From an uncultured Chitinophagales bacterium (GTDB lineage: Bacteria > Bacteroidota > Bacteroidia > Chitinophagales > Chitinophagaceae), in contig CAMPIQ010000019.1 of assembly GCA_946886475.1 (NCBI GenBank), forward strand, positions 1 through 35,866: 35,866 nt of DNA, written 5' to 3'. Below are positions 7,071-15,195 of the stretch, piece by piece. The notes beneath the pieces are model-generated. The model was given only the letters and a program-made list of their open reading frames with translations, was not told the DNA's origin and did not search any database. Each line of letters starts with the position of its first letter. The stretch's first letter is position 1. The position numbers were made by a program, and so were the translations under genes.

Positions 7071-8351
7071 ATGAAAGTTTTTAAATTCGGAGGCGCTTCT
7101 GTCAGTACCCCGGAAAGGATAATAAATACAGGTGAGATCTTAAAAGCATACAAGGGACAAAAGATACTGGTAGTGGTCTCGGCCATGGGTAAAACCACCA
7201 ATGCACTTGAGAAAGTGGTTGATGCATTTTATACAGGTCATAAAGATGAAGCGCTCCGTTATTTTGAACAGATCAAACAGGATCACCTGGAAATTGATAA
7301 GGCACTTCAGCCTTCCATGGAAGCGCGCAATTCAGGATCGCAACCCTCTCCCCTGTCTGATTTTTTTACTGAAGTTGAATGGTTGTTGCACGATAAGCCT
7401 GTTCGTGATTTTGATTATTATTATGACCAGGTGGTATGCGTAGGTGAACTTATTTCAACCGGTATTGTAAGCAGGTACCTTAATAATGCCGGCGTATCCA
7501 ATCAGTGGATAGATGTAAGAGATATCATCAGGACAGATGATAATTTCAGGGATGCACAAATTGACTGGGAGTTTACCTCCGCCAGGGTGAACGGAATGAT
7601 ATTACCGGCTTTTGAAAACACCGATATTGTTTTAACGCAGGGTTTTATCGGAGCCACTGATGAAAATGAAAGCACAACACTTGGACGCGAAGGCAGTGAT
7701 TATACAGCAGCCGTCTTCGCCAACCTGTTGAACGCAGAAAGCCAGGTGATCTGGAAGGATGTTCAGGGTGTAATGAATGCAGACCCGAAAGAATACAGTG
7801 AAGCAGTATGGATAAACGAATTGAATTACCGTGAGGTGATAGAGATGGCTTATTACGGAGCCCAGGTGATCCATCCGAAGACCATTAAACCGCTGCAAAA
7901 CAAAAGCATTCCACTGTTTGTAAAATCTTTTATCAACCCCATGGAAGAGGGCACGATCATCCATGATAAAAATGTGAACCAGCTTCCCCCCATCATTGTT
8001 TATAAACCAAAACAGGTGCTGGTGCAATTGAATTCAAAAGATTTTTCATTTGTTGGCGAGGGACTGACAGCAGAGATCTATAAAATTTTTGAATCCATTA
8101 AATTCAAACCCAACCTAACTCAAAATGCAGCTATCAGTTTATTGTGTGTGGTAGACGATCATCCGGAAAAAGTAGAACAACTGGCGCTCAGGGCTTCAGG
8201 GTTATTCGATGTTTGTGTAAGCAGGGGACTTACCCTGTTAACAGTGAGACATTACAATGATCATATCCTTTCGGAATTGTGCGGGGAAAGAAGAACTGTA
8301 TTAAAGCAACAAACTCCGGAAACAGTACAGGTAGTACTGGAAGGCCATTAG
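7071..8351 (+). CDS. lysC: Aspartate kinase (monofunctional)
   Basis: 426 residues from ATG 7071. It phosphorylates aspartate, the first step to lysine, threonine, methionine and diaminopimelate. The N-terminal M-K-V-F-K-F-G-G-A-S-V is the kinase motif, usually K-F-G-G-T-S-V, with Ala in place of Thr. V-C-V-G-E-L-I-S-T is near 122-130 and T-T-L-G-R-E-G-S-D-Y-T-A near 202-213. The last part, after about residue 300, has the length and pattern of paired ACT regulatory domains, so feedback control by lysine or threonine is likely. There is no homoserine dehydrogenase fusion. A start nine bases earlier (TTG 7062) falls inside the promoter box and is rejected. It runs convergently towards the L,D-transpeptidase gene, 18 bases away. 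Confidence 0.93.
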   Translation: MKVFKFGGASVSTPERIINTGEILKAYKGQKILVVVSAMGKTTNALEKVVDAFYTGHKDEALRYFEQIKQDHLEIDKALQPSMEARNSGSQPSPLSDFFTEVEWLLHDKPVRDFDYYYDQVVCVGELISTGIVSRYLNNAGVSNQWIDVRDIIRTDDNFRDAQIDWEFTSARVNGMILPAFENTDIVLTQGFIGATDENESTTLGREGSDYTAAVFANLLNAESQVIWKDVQGVMNADPKEYSEAVWINELNYREVIEMAYYGAQVIHPKTIKPLQNKSIPLFVKSFINPMEEGTIIHDKNVNQLPPIIVYKPKQVLVQLNSKDFSFVGEGLTAEIYKIFESIKFKPNLTQNAAISLLCVVDDHPEKVEQLALRASGLFDVCVSRGLTLLTVRHYNDHILSELCGERRTVLKQQTPETVQVVLEGH

Positions 8352-8369
8352 ATGGCCGGAAGTAAAGGG

Positions 8370-9524
8370 CTATTCTATTACTAAAGTTTGTCTCATTTTC
8401 TTTGCTACTGCCTTTTCATTTAGAATGGCTGGCTGCCATACGGGCATTTGTTCCAGTACAGAAATAAGTTCATCATTAAATTCATCATTTACACCCTGAA
8501 CTACTTTAAAATTGGTTGGAACACCATCTGTATCCACTATAAATTCAACAATGATATTGGCTTTAATGGTTCCAGCAGGAAGGGATGAAACCAATGCCTT
8601 ACCCATCTTATCAAGATATTTCAGAAAAGAATCACCGCCTCCGGGAAATGTAGGCCACTGGGTAACCACGTCCGGAACATGGGTGATATTCCTGTACCTG
8701 TGCTGAACAGGTGGCTTTTTTGGTTTTGGAGCCTCCGCAGTTGCCAGGGATTTTCTTTGTAATCCATCATAAACATACTCGCCCGATTTATTGGTCATGA
8801 TCACCGGTAATTTTTTAGTATGTTCAAAATGTTCGTAAACCTGTTGAAGGTTCTCGGCAAATCTTCCCAAAGATGGATCGGCTTTAGCCATGGCATTCAG
8901 ATACTCAACACTTTTTTTATTATTGTAACGAATAGGGAAAATGTGTACAGGAATATAATCCTGCCCGGCATTCTTTGCATAGGCAGCCAGAATATATAAT
9001 TCGTCGATGTACTCATCGGTAAGTGGAATGCAGCCAACTGTAACACAACTGCCATGAATATAAATATCTCCACCGGGTCTGATAGAATCACTCAGCACTT
9101 TGTCGGACTGGTTTGGATAATTCAGACCAAGGGATAAATAATAATTACTCTGTGGATTGAATTCATTGATATAATAAAATCCCTCGGGTACCTGGTAGTC
9201 GCCTTCCAGTCTTTTTGGTCCAAGGGTACCTGCTAGCGCGCAAACCTTATATGTTTTGAAAAGCTTAAAGGGTTCCCTGAGATTGTTTCGAACCCATACT
9301 TCAAGTTGTGAATCAAATTTGAAGGAACGTATGTAAAGATATTTGGCAGGCCATTGCAATCCTTTTTCTTCAAACTGCTTTTCCAGTGTGTCGCCTTTCT
9401 TTTTCAAAGCATCACCCGGCCGTGGCAGTGCCCGCTGATAATCTACAAAAGATGCATAGGGTCCCTGCGCTATAGCAGCGTTTGCCATGAAACATAAAGC
9501 AAGGATGAATATCAGGTTTTTCAT
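8370..9524 (-). CDS. YafK-like L,D-transpeptidase fused to TonB C-terminal domain
   Basis: 384 residues. A signal peptide covers about 1-19, with A-I-A-Q at the cleavage site. A YkuD/YafK catalytic domain spans about 60-200. Its active-site block I-H-G-S-C-V-T-V-G-C contains His157 and Cys165, followed by I-P-L-T-D-E, much like E. coli YafK (DpaA), which acts on peptidoglycan cross-links or Lpp attachment. After a Pro/Lys-rich linker (265-275), residues about 285-384 form a TonB C-terminal domain: W-P-T-F-P-G-G-G, F-I-V-D-T-D-G-V-P, and Q-M-P-V-W-Q-P-A. There is no N-terminal anchor for ExbB/ExbD energising, so the TonB part probably binds a partner. The substrate is unknown. Confidence 0.82.
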   Translation of the reverse strand: MKNLIFILALCFMANAAIAQGPYASFVDYQRALPRPGDALKKKGDTLEKQFEEKGLQWPAKYLYIRSFKFDSQLEVWVRNNLREPFKLFKTYKVCALAGTLGPKRLEGDYQVPEGFYYINEFNPQSNYYLSLGLNYPNQSDKVLSDSIRPGGDIYIHGSCVTVGCIPLTDEYIDELYILAAYAKNAGQDYIPVHIFPIRYNNKKSVEYLNAMAKADPSLGRFAENLQQVYEHFEHTKKLPVIMTNKSGEYVYDGLQRKSLATAEAPKPKKPPVQHRYRNITHVPDVVTQWPTFPGGGDSFLKYLDKMGKALVSSLPAGTIKANIIVEFIVDTDGVPTNFKVVQGVNDEFNDELISVLEQMPVWQPAILNEKAVAKKMRQTLVIE

Positions 9525-9615
9525 TGAATGACAGCTTTATATAGTTGCAAATTCTGATTTTATATGCTAATGAAACGAGAAAATAGCCGGGAACGGCAAG
9601 CTAACAGTTCAAGGG

Positions 9616-10749
9616 TTACAAATTACCTCTTGATTCCTGCTCTCTTTCAATGGCTTCAAACAAGGCCTTGAAGTTTCCTTTTCCAAAACTCTTAGCTCCT
9701 TTTCTCTGAATAATCTCAAAGAAAAGTGTAGGTCTGTCCTGCACGGGTTTGGAAAACAGTTGCAATAAATAGCCCTCGTTATCCCTATCCACTAAAATAC
9801 CCAATTCCTTCAATGGCTCCAAGTCTTCATCAATATGACCCACCCTGTCGAGAAGATCTTCGTAGTAAGAGTTCGGGACTTTCAGAAATTCTACGCCCCT
9901 GCTCATTAAATCCTTTACAGTTTTCACAATATCGCTGGTGGCCAGTGCAACATGCTGCACACCTTCGCCATCATAGAATTCAAGATATTCTTCCACCTGT
10001 GATTTTTTCTTTCCTTCGGCAGGCTCATTGATCGGGAATTTCACATACCCGTTCCCGTTACTCATTACCTTACTCATAAGTGCTGAATATTCGGTAGAGA
10101 TATCCTCATCATCAAATGTGAGAATATTTTTGAACCCCATCACCTCTTCGTAAAATTTTACCCAGGGATTCATCTGGTTCCAGCCAACATTCCCAACACA
10201 ATGATCTACATATAAAAGGCCTGTATCTTCAGGTGTGAAATGAGGATTCTTCCATGGCCTGAATCCAGGCATGAATACACCTTTATAATTTTTTCTTTCC
10301 ACAAAAACGTGAACCGTTTCACCATAGGTTTGGATGCCACTTAATACTACCTGTCCACTGGCATCTTCTAACTTCTGAGGTTCCATATATGATTTTCCAC
10401 CCCTGCTGGTTGTCTGTTCCCAGGCATCGGCAGCATCATCAACCATCAACGCCAACACCTTCACTCCATCGCCATGTTTATAAATATGATCAGCTATCTC
10501 ATTATTGCTCCTGATTGGAGTGGTAAGCATAAAAGTGAGTTTGTGCTGCCTTACCACATAACTGCACCTGTCCTTTACTCCGGTTTCCGGTCCGGCATAG
10601 GCAAGGGCCTGGAAGCCGAATGCGCTCATATAGTAATGCGCAGCCTGCTTGGCATTACCTACATAAAATTCAACATAATCCGTACCATGCAGGGGCAGGA
10701 AATCAGTCTGCGTATGATTTAATTGCTTGGTTGTTGTTGCCAGGGACAT
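9616..10749 (-). CDS. hppD: 4-hydroxyphenylpyruvate dioxygenase
   Basis: 377 residues, the usual HPPD length. It turns 4-hydroxyphenylpyruvate into homogentisate in tyrosine breakdown. The protein consists of two vicinal-oxygen-chelate halves. The Fe(II) ligands are visible as His183 in V-D-H-C-V-G-N, His266 in V-Q-H-V-A-L and Glu345 in F-F-E-I-I-Q-R. The C-terminal G-N-F-K-A-L-F-E-A-I-E-R-E-Q block is the family's gating helix. No other tyrosine-degradation gene is present in the window. The transpeptidase gene follows 91 bases downstream on the same strand but is not obviously related. Confidence 0.96.
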   Translation of the reverse strand: MSLATTTKQLNHTQTDFLPLHGTDYVEFYVGNAKQAAHYYMSAFGFQALAYAGPETGVKDRCSYVVRQHKLTFMLTTPIRSNNEIADHIYKHGDGVKVLALMVDDAADAWEQTTSRGGKSYMEPQKLEDASGQVVLSGIQTYGETVHVFVERKNYKGVFMPGFRPWKNPHFTPEDTGLLYVDHCVGNVGWNQMNPWVKFYEEVMGFKNILTFDDEDISTEYSALMSKVMSNGNGYVKFPINEPAEGKKKSQVEEYLEFYDGEGVQHVALATSDIVKTVKDLMSRGVEFLKVPNSYYEDLLDRVGHIDEDLEPLKELGILVDRDNEGYLLQLFSKPVQDRPTLFFEIIQRKGAKSFGKGNFKALFEAIEREQESRGNL

Positions 10750-10893
10750 AATTAATTTTTAATCAGGATCCGTAAAAGACCATATAAACATCCAATGCTC
10801 CATGATCGTTCTTCAATTAGTTAAGCCCGTGTTTGAACAGATCATTGAATATTTTTCTAAACGGATTTATTTATTTAAAATTGGTAACACCTG

Positions 10894-10901
10894 CAAATTT
10901 A
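10894..10901 (-). promoter_or_regulatory. Possible -7 box upstream of hppD
   Basis: On the minus strand TAAATTTG matches TAnnTTTG. It is 144 bases before the hppD start, so it would give a long leader. The 222-base divergent gap 10750-10971, between hppD and the PH-domain gene, shows no other feature. A six-base constraint of this kind also turns up by chance, so confidence is low. Confidence 0.25.
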
Positions 10902-10971
10902 ACGAGATTACCAACAATAAGCTTTTGATTATTAACTGGCTGTCATTATTTTTAAGAGACAAATAAAATAA

Positions 10972-11463
10972 ATGGAAACCGAAAAGACCATCCATCAGAC
11001 CTGTCCTTCCCAAATCAGGAACCTGCAGGCCTTTGCTATCAGCATAGTATTAATTGCTGCTATCATCGTTGCTTCCATTCTGGCTGCTAATAATCTTATT
11101 TTGATTGCATTGATCCTGCCTGTTATTTATGCATTCTGGAAGTGGCTTGAAATAAAAACAACCAAACTTACGGTCACCGATGAAAGAATAATTGTTTCGG
11201 AAGGCATATTGAATAAAACCACCCATGAAACCGAGTTGTACAGGGTGCGTGATACCACCATAGAGGAACCTTTCTTTTACCGGATATTCGGCCTGGGAAA
11301 TATTATTGTCTTTACAACTGATGAAGCCAATGCCACACATCGTTTCAGGGGATATAAAAAACCCCACTGGGTAAAAGACCAGATCCGGAACTATTCAGAG
11401 ATATGCAGGCAGAAGAAAAGATGGGGAACGGATAATATTTTACTTCATGATCATACTGTTTAA
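10972..11463 (+). CDS. Bacterial PH-domain membrane protein (YdbS-like)
   Basis: 163 residues. Two close hydrophobic helices at about residues 19-60 are followed by a bPH_2 domain. The marks of that domain are the block T-K-L-T-V-T-D-E-R-I-I-V, then G-I-L-N-K-T-T-H-E-T-E-L-Y-R-V-R-D, then F-Y-R-I-F-G-L-G-N-I. Proteins of this type (YdbS, YdbT) are membrane proteins with PH-like folds of unclear function; some are linked to protein secretion or envelope stress. The last third lacks further motifs. The gene stands alone, divergent from hppD and convergent with the Ere-like gene. Confidence 0.85.
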   Translation: METEKTIHQTCPSQIRNLQAFAISIVLIAAIIVASILAANNLILIALILPVIYAFWKWLEIKTTKLTVTDERIIVSEGILNKTTHETELYRVRDTTIEEPFFYRIFGLGNIIVFTTDEANATHRFRGYKKPHWVKDQIRNYSEICRQKKRWGTDNILLHDHTV

Positions 11464-11468
11464 TATGC

Positions 11469-11498
11469 AGCTTATGGCTGTTTGCTGTTAGCCTATAG
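11469..11498. repeat. Palindromic unit A beside the Ere-like gene
   Basis: The arms TATGGCT and AGCCTATA pair apart from one bulged T, with a ten-base loop. The outer word AGCTTATGGCT (11469-11479) recurs exactly at 12821-12831 on the other side of the Ere-like gene. There is no T-run, so a simple terminator is unlikely. It resembles a small REP-like unit. Confidence 0.35.
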
Positions 11499-11510
11499 TT
11501 GCGGCAATAC

Positions 11511-12770
11511 TTACATGCCAAAAGGATAGGTATCGGGCATCTTCTTATTATGTGGTTCAGGATGTAAAGGATGCAAAGCCGTGGTCTGGTCCAGGTATAC
11601 AAAAGCATCATAGCGTTGAGCCATCACGGATGGTACATAGTTGCCGAATCTTTCATTTTCCGGATTATACACAACGCCGATAGCGCGGTGATGGATAGAA
11701 GTTCTCAAATTTTTTTGCAATGGTTCTTTATTAAATAGAAAGTAACGGTTGTCCGGACTTTGATGGTGGAGAACAGATTCAATGCTACCAGATCTTGCAG
11801 GTGGAACTTCCATTATTTTCATTGGCGCACCCCATTCATGACCGGCAATTACGGTTCCCTGATAACAACCAAATCCAACAAGGTAAACCTGATCAATGCC
11901 GTATGCTTCCCTGGCCAGCTGTCCAATATTGATCATGCCTGCATTTTTCATATCCGTTGCCCTGGCATCGCCAATATGGCTGTTGTGTTCCCAGATGATT
12001 GCTTTGGATGATTTACCATGAAAATGAAGCAGCCTGTCAAGCGTTTCCATCATATGCCGGTCTCTTACGTTCCAGCTTTCATTGTCAAAACCCATCATGG
12101 TGCTGTAATACTTCTCAGCATTCACTGCTACCAAAGCATTTTGTTCCGCATTAAATCCTGCCTCCCTGTCTCCATTAAGATGTGGTGACCTCGCTCTTAT
12201 CTCTTTTAATAATTCCAGCACTTTATCCCGGCAGGAATGTGCGGTCAGGGAAAACCTCGCATATAACTGTTCATTTTCTTCAAAAGGTTCAAAACATTGA
12301 ATGGCTATTTTTACCGAATTTGCAGCCAAGGGGTCTTCCTTTTCAAGATAGCTTACCATCTCTCTCATGGATTCCCACAAACTATATACATCCAAACCAT
12401 AAAACCCGACCTTTCTTTCTACCTCTTTGTTTTGGTTGAATTCAGCTAACCATTCAGCCAGGGCAGCAACCTCCCAGTTGGCCCACATCCACACCGGCCA
12501 CCGGCAGAATGTCGACAATACGTCCAATATGCTCTTTCCCCTGCCCTTATAATCCTTTACATAACGGTTGATCTTATAACAATCAGGCCAGTCGCCTTCA
12601 ACACCAATAAAGCTGAACTCCTTTTCTGCAATTAATCTTTTTGTGATTGCGGTTCTCCAGGTATAATATTCATGTGTGCCATGTGAAGCCTCGCCCAGCA
12701 TAATTATTTTTCTGCCCCCGATATCCTCAATAAGGTCATCAAGATCCTTTGATGAGTTTAACTGATACAT
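11511..12770 (-). CDS. Erythromycin-esterase-like protein
   Basis: 419 residues, matching the Ere/succinoglycan-biosynthesis-like esterase family. The N-terminal active-site block G-E-A-S-H-G-T-H-E at 26-34 carries the Glu27 and His30 used by EreB/EreC. Further family blocks are F-I-G-V-E-G-D-W-P-D, F-C-R-W-P-V-W-M-W and W-E-H-N-S-H-I-G-D-A. True Ere enzymes open the lactone ring of macrolides. Many environmental homologues exist whose substrates are unknown, so resistance should not be assumed. The gene is alone on its strand, flanked on both sides by similar palindromic sequences. Confidence 0.87.
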   Translation of the reverse strand: MYQLNSSKDLDDLIEDIGGRKIIMLGEASHGTHEYYTWRTAITKRLIAEKEFSFIGVEGDWPDCYKINRYVKDYKGRGKSILDVLSTFCRWPVWMWANWEVAALAEWLAEFNQNKEVERKVGFYGLDVYSLWESMREMVSYLEKEDPLAANSVKIAIQCFEPFEENEQLYARFSLTAHSCRDKVLELLKEIRARSPHLNGDREAGFNAEQNALVAVNAEKYYSTMMGFDNESWNVRDRHMMETLDRLLHFHGKSSKAIIWEHNSHIGDARATDMKNAGMINIGQLAREAYGIDQVYLVGFGCYQGTVIAGHEWGAPMKIMEVPPARSGSIESVLHHQSPDNRYFLFNKEPLQKNLRTSIHHRAIGVVYNPENERFGNYVPSVMAQRYDAFVYLDQTTALHPLHPEPHNKKMPDTYPFGM

Positions 12771-12812
12771 CTTACGCTTTTAAATGTTGCAGCAACTCAC
12801 AGGCCATGCTAT

Positions 12813-12831
12813 TAGCCGATAGCTTATGGCT
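12813..12831. repeat. Palindromic unit B beside the Ere-like gene
   Basis: The unit contains AGCC-g-ATA and TATGGCT, which pair with one bulged G and a three-base loop. It uses the same words as unit A at 11469-11498 (AGCTTATGGCT exactly, TAGCCnATAG with one change) but in swapped order. It lies between the Ere-like gene and purK, just before the purK -7 box. Confidence 0.35.
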
Positions 12832-12837
12832 TTCATT

Positions 12838-12845
12838 TATCTTCG
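12838..12845 (+). promoter_or_regulatory. -7-like box directly before purK
   Basis: TATCTTCG differs from TAnnTTTG at one base and ends four bases before ATG 12850. This is nearly the same geometry as at aspartate kinase and suggests a leaderless message. It also argues against the longer ATG start at 12826, which would lie upstream of the box. Confidence 0.4.
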
Positions 12846-12849
12846 CGCC

Positions 12850-13971
12850 ATGTTAAAAGTCGGAATTCTCGGTGGAGGCCAGCTAGGCAGGATGTTATTA
12901 CAGGAAGCAGCTAATTACCAGGTGGAAACCCATGTTTTAGAAAATGATGAAGCCTGCCCCGCTGCACACCTTTGCCGGTACTTTGTTAAAGGAAACATTC
13001 GCGATTTCGATGCCGTTTACAATTTTGGAAAAACGCTTGATGCCATTACCATAGAAATTGAAAATGTAAATATTGATGCACTTGAGAAACTTGAATCAGA
13101 GGGTGTAAAGGTATATCCGAAGCCTTCCGTTTTGAGAATTATCAAGAACAAGATCCTCCAAAAACAATATTATGCCCAACTGCAGGTACCCACCCCTGCC
13201 TTTGTGGTTTTGAGATCTAAAAGTGAAATAAAAGACCATACTCATTTATTACCGGCCGTTCAAAAACTTGCTGAAGGTGGTTATGATGGCCGCGGTGTGC
13301 AGGTAATAGATGGTATTTCAAATGCTGATTCCGGTTTTGATGAGGACAGCATCCTGGAAAAAAAGGTCAGACTCAAAAAAGAGATAGCGGTGATTATTGC
13401 AATAGACCAAAATGGTAAATCAGCATTTTACCCACCGGTTGAAATGGTTTTTAATAAAGACCTTAACCAGCTTGATTATCAGATCTGTCCCGCAGATGTT
13501 CCACAACAGGTGCTTTGGAAAATGGAAGCTATTGCACTGGCCGTTGTTAAAAATTTTAATTCGCCAGGCTTATTTGCCGTTGAACTATTCATTGATGAGA
13601 ATGATGAAGTTTTTGTAAATGAAACAGCGCCGCGTGTTCACAACAGCGGGCATCATACTATTGAAGCCCATTACAGCTCGCAATTCGATATGTTATGGCG
13701 CATCCTGCTTGGTCTTCCCCTGGGTAATACAAAACCCATCATGTCGTCGGTAATGATCAACATCATTGGAGGCGAAGGCCACACAGGCTTACCAATATAC
13801 CAGGGACTGGAAGAAGTGTTACAGATAGAAAACGCTTTTGTACATATTTACGGAAAGCATGAAACCAAGCCAGGACGTAAGATGGGTCATATTACCATCA
13901 TGAGTAATGAAAAAAATGACCTCATTCACAAGGCCAACAGGATCCGTCAAATATTGACTGTGATCAGTTAA
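12850..13971 (+). CDS. purK: N5-carboxyaminoimidazole ribonucleotide synthase
   Basis: 373 residues from ATG 12850. The start at 12826 adds eight residues without homology and lies before the promoter-like box. PurK is an ATP-grasp enzyme that joins bicarbonate to aminoimidazole ribonucleotide; its product goes to PurE. The N-terminus M-L-K-V-G-I-L-G-G-G-Q-L-G-R-M is diagnostic. The ATP-grasp part shows A-E-G-G-Y-D-G-R-G-V-Q, then F-V-N-E-T-A-P-R-V-H-N-S-G-H-H-T-I-E-A, and a late H-I-Y-G-K. purE lies 5.9 kb downstream on the same strand, beyond an efflux operon. Confidence 0.95.
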   Translation: MLKVGILGGGQLGRMLLQEAANYQVETHVLENDEACPAAHLCRYFVKGNIRDFDAVYNFGKTLDAITIEIENVNIDALEKLESEGVKVYPKPSVLRIIKNKILQKQYYAQLQVPTPAFVVLRSKSEIKDHTHLLPAVQKLAEGGYDGRGVQVIDGISNADSGFDEDSILEKKVRLKKEIAVIIAIDQNGKSAFYPPVEMVFNKDLNQLDYQICPADVPQQVLWKMEAIALAVVKNFNSPGLFAVELFIDENDEVFVNETAPRVHNSGHHTIEAHYSSQFDMLWRILLGLPLGNTKPIMSSVMINIIGGEGHTGLPIYQGLEEVLQIENAFVHIYGKHETKPGRKMGHITIMSNEKNDLIHKANRIRQILTVIS

Positions 13972-14068
13972 TCCTTCCATTTGGCCGTTCATCAGTCTGA
14001 TAAGGTTAAAAAATGTTAATGGTTGAACCCCGATCGTATTTTAAGGCCCGTTTTCTTTTAGAAGGGAC

Positions 14069-14076
14069 TAAATTTG
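14069..14076 (+). promoter_or_regulatory. -7 box for the RND efflux operon
   Basis: TAAATTTG matches TAnnTTTG and lies 26 bases before the GTG at 14103, giving an expected leader of about 20 bases. It falls inside the longer reading of the adaptor ORF (ATG 14013), which supports the shorter start. No clear -33 element is seen. Confidence 0.45.
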
Positions 14077-14102
14077 GCGCTCTATCACCAATCAGGAAAC
14101 TC

Positions 14103-15188
14103 GTGAAATCTATCTCTCCATTTTATTTTATTGTTTTAGTATTTGTTTTAGGAACCATCACTTCCTGCAGCAGCAAAAGAAAGAAGGAAGCTGAAGCCAG
14201 GCAGCAGCAGGGCAATGCTGCAAGACCTCCCGCAAGGGTTGATGCCTACGTTGTTCAAACAAGAACTATCAGTGAAAGCATAGAAGTTCCAGGCTCTATT
14301 GTTGCAGATGAATCAACAGAAATACATCCGGAAATCTCCGGACGCATTACACAATTATATATTCGTGAGGGTGCTTATGTAAATAAAGGTGCTGTACTGG
14401 CCAGGCTTTATGACGCTGACCTGCAGGCACAAAAAAGAAAGATCCAGGTTCAGTTGCAGATTGCACAGAAAACAGAAGAACGTTATGAAGAATTACAAAA
14501 GATCGGAGGTATAAGTAAACAGGATTATGATATAACCCGTTTGAATGTAAGCAATCTTCGTGCAGACCTCGATATAGTTAATACCGATATTTCACGCACC
14601 TTAATCAGGGCTCCATTCAGGGGAAAACTGGGTTTGAAAGAAGTTAGTACCGGTGCTTTTGTTACGCCATCCAGTGTTATTACCACTATTCAAAAGACCA
14701 GTGATCTCCGTCTTGATTTTAATGTACCTGAAAAATACATCAGTGAAATAAAAAAAGGACAGATCGTCAACTTCACTGTTGAAGGCCAGGATGGTGGTTA
14801 TACTGCAGTGGTGGTGGCTACAGAATCGGGCATAGCGGAAGAAAACCGGAGCCTCACTGTAAGAGCAACGGTTAGAGGTGTGGAACAAGGTCTGGTGCCG
14901 GGTGCATTTGCTAAAGTGAAACTTTCATTTGCACCGGACCCGAATGCTTTGATGATCCCTACGCATGCGGTAATTCCACAGGCAAGAGGAAAAAAAGTGT
15001 ATGTATATAATAACGGCACGGCAGATTTTGTAGAAGTTACCACCGGCATCCGGGATTCTTCCATGATCCAGATCACCAGCGGGCTTTCGCAGGGTGATAC
15101 CGTTATTGTTACCGGATTGCTCAGCCTGAGACCTGAATCTAAAGTGATTGTAAGACAAATAACCAATAGTTCAACCAAGAAAAGTTAG
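14103..15188 (+). CDS. RND efflux periplasmic adaptor lipoprotein (MFP)
   Basis: 361 residues from GTG 14103. This start gives a compact lipoprotein signal with lipobox I-T-S-C and lipidated Cys22. The ATG at 14013 would put 51 residues before that Cys and lies upstream of the likely promoter box. The mature protein has an adaptor layout: E-V-P-G-S-I and a barrel-sandwich lipoyl half, a helical hairpin, the second lipoyl half with I-R-A-P-F-R-G-K-L-G, a beta-barrel domain, and the membrane-proximal domain ending in V-I-V-T-G-L. It links the inner-membrane pump to the TolC-like channel. The pump gene follows after seven bases, so this is an operon of three genes. Confidence 0.93.
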   Translation: MKSISPFYFIVLVFVLGTITSCSSKRKKEAEARQQQGNAARPPARVDAYVVQTRTISESIEVPGSIVADESTEIHPEISGRITQLYIREGAYVNKGAVLARLYDADLQAQKRKIQVQLQIAQKTEERYEELQKIGGISKQDYDITRLNVSNLRADLDIVNTDISRTLIRAPFRGKLGLKEVSTGAFVTPSSVITTIQKTSDLRLDFNVPEKYISEIKKGQIVNFTVEGQDGGYTAVVVATESGIAEENRSLTVRATVRGVEQGLVPGAFAKVKLSFAPDPNALMIPTHAVIPQARGKKVYVYNNGTADFVEVTTGIRDSSMIQITSGLSQGDTVIVTGLLSLRPESKVIVRQITNSSTKKS

Positions 15189-15195
15189 GGAACGT

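Noticed and set aside
8343..8357. Palindrome at the aspartate kinase stop as a terminator
   Set aside because: The stem is only six pairs and no T-run follows on either strand.
11511..12770. Ere-like gene read as a proven macrolide-resistance gene
   Set aside because: The family is wide and mostly uncharacterised. Active-site residues alone do not show macrolide hydrolysis, and there is no mobile element beside it.
12826..12849. Eight-residue N-terminal extension of PurK
   Set aside because: It has no family similarity and lies upstream of the promoter-like box.
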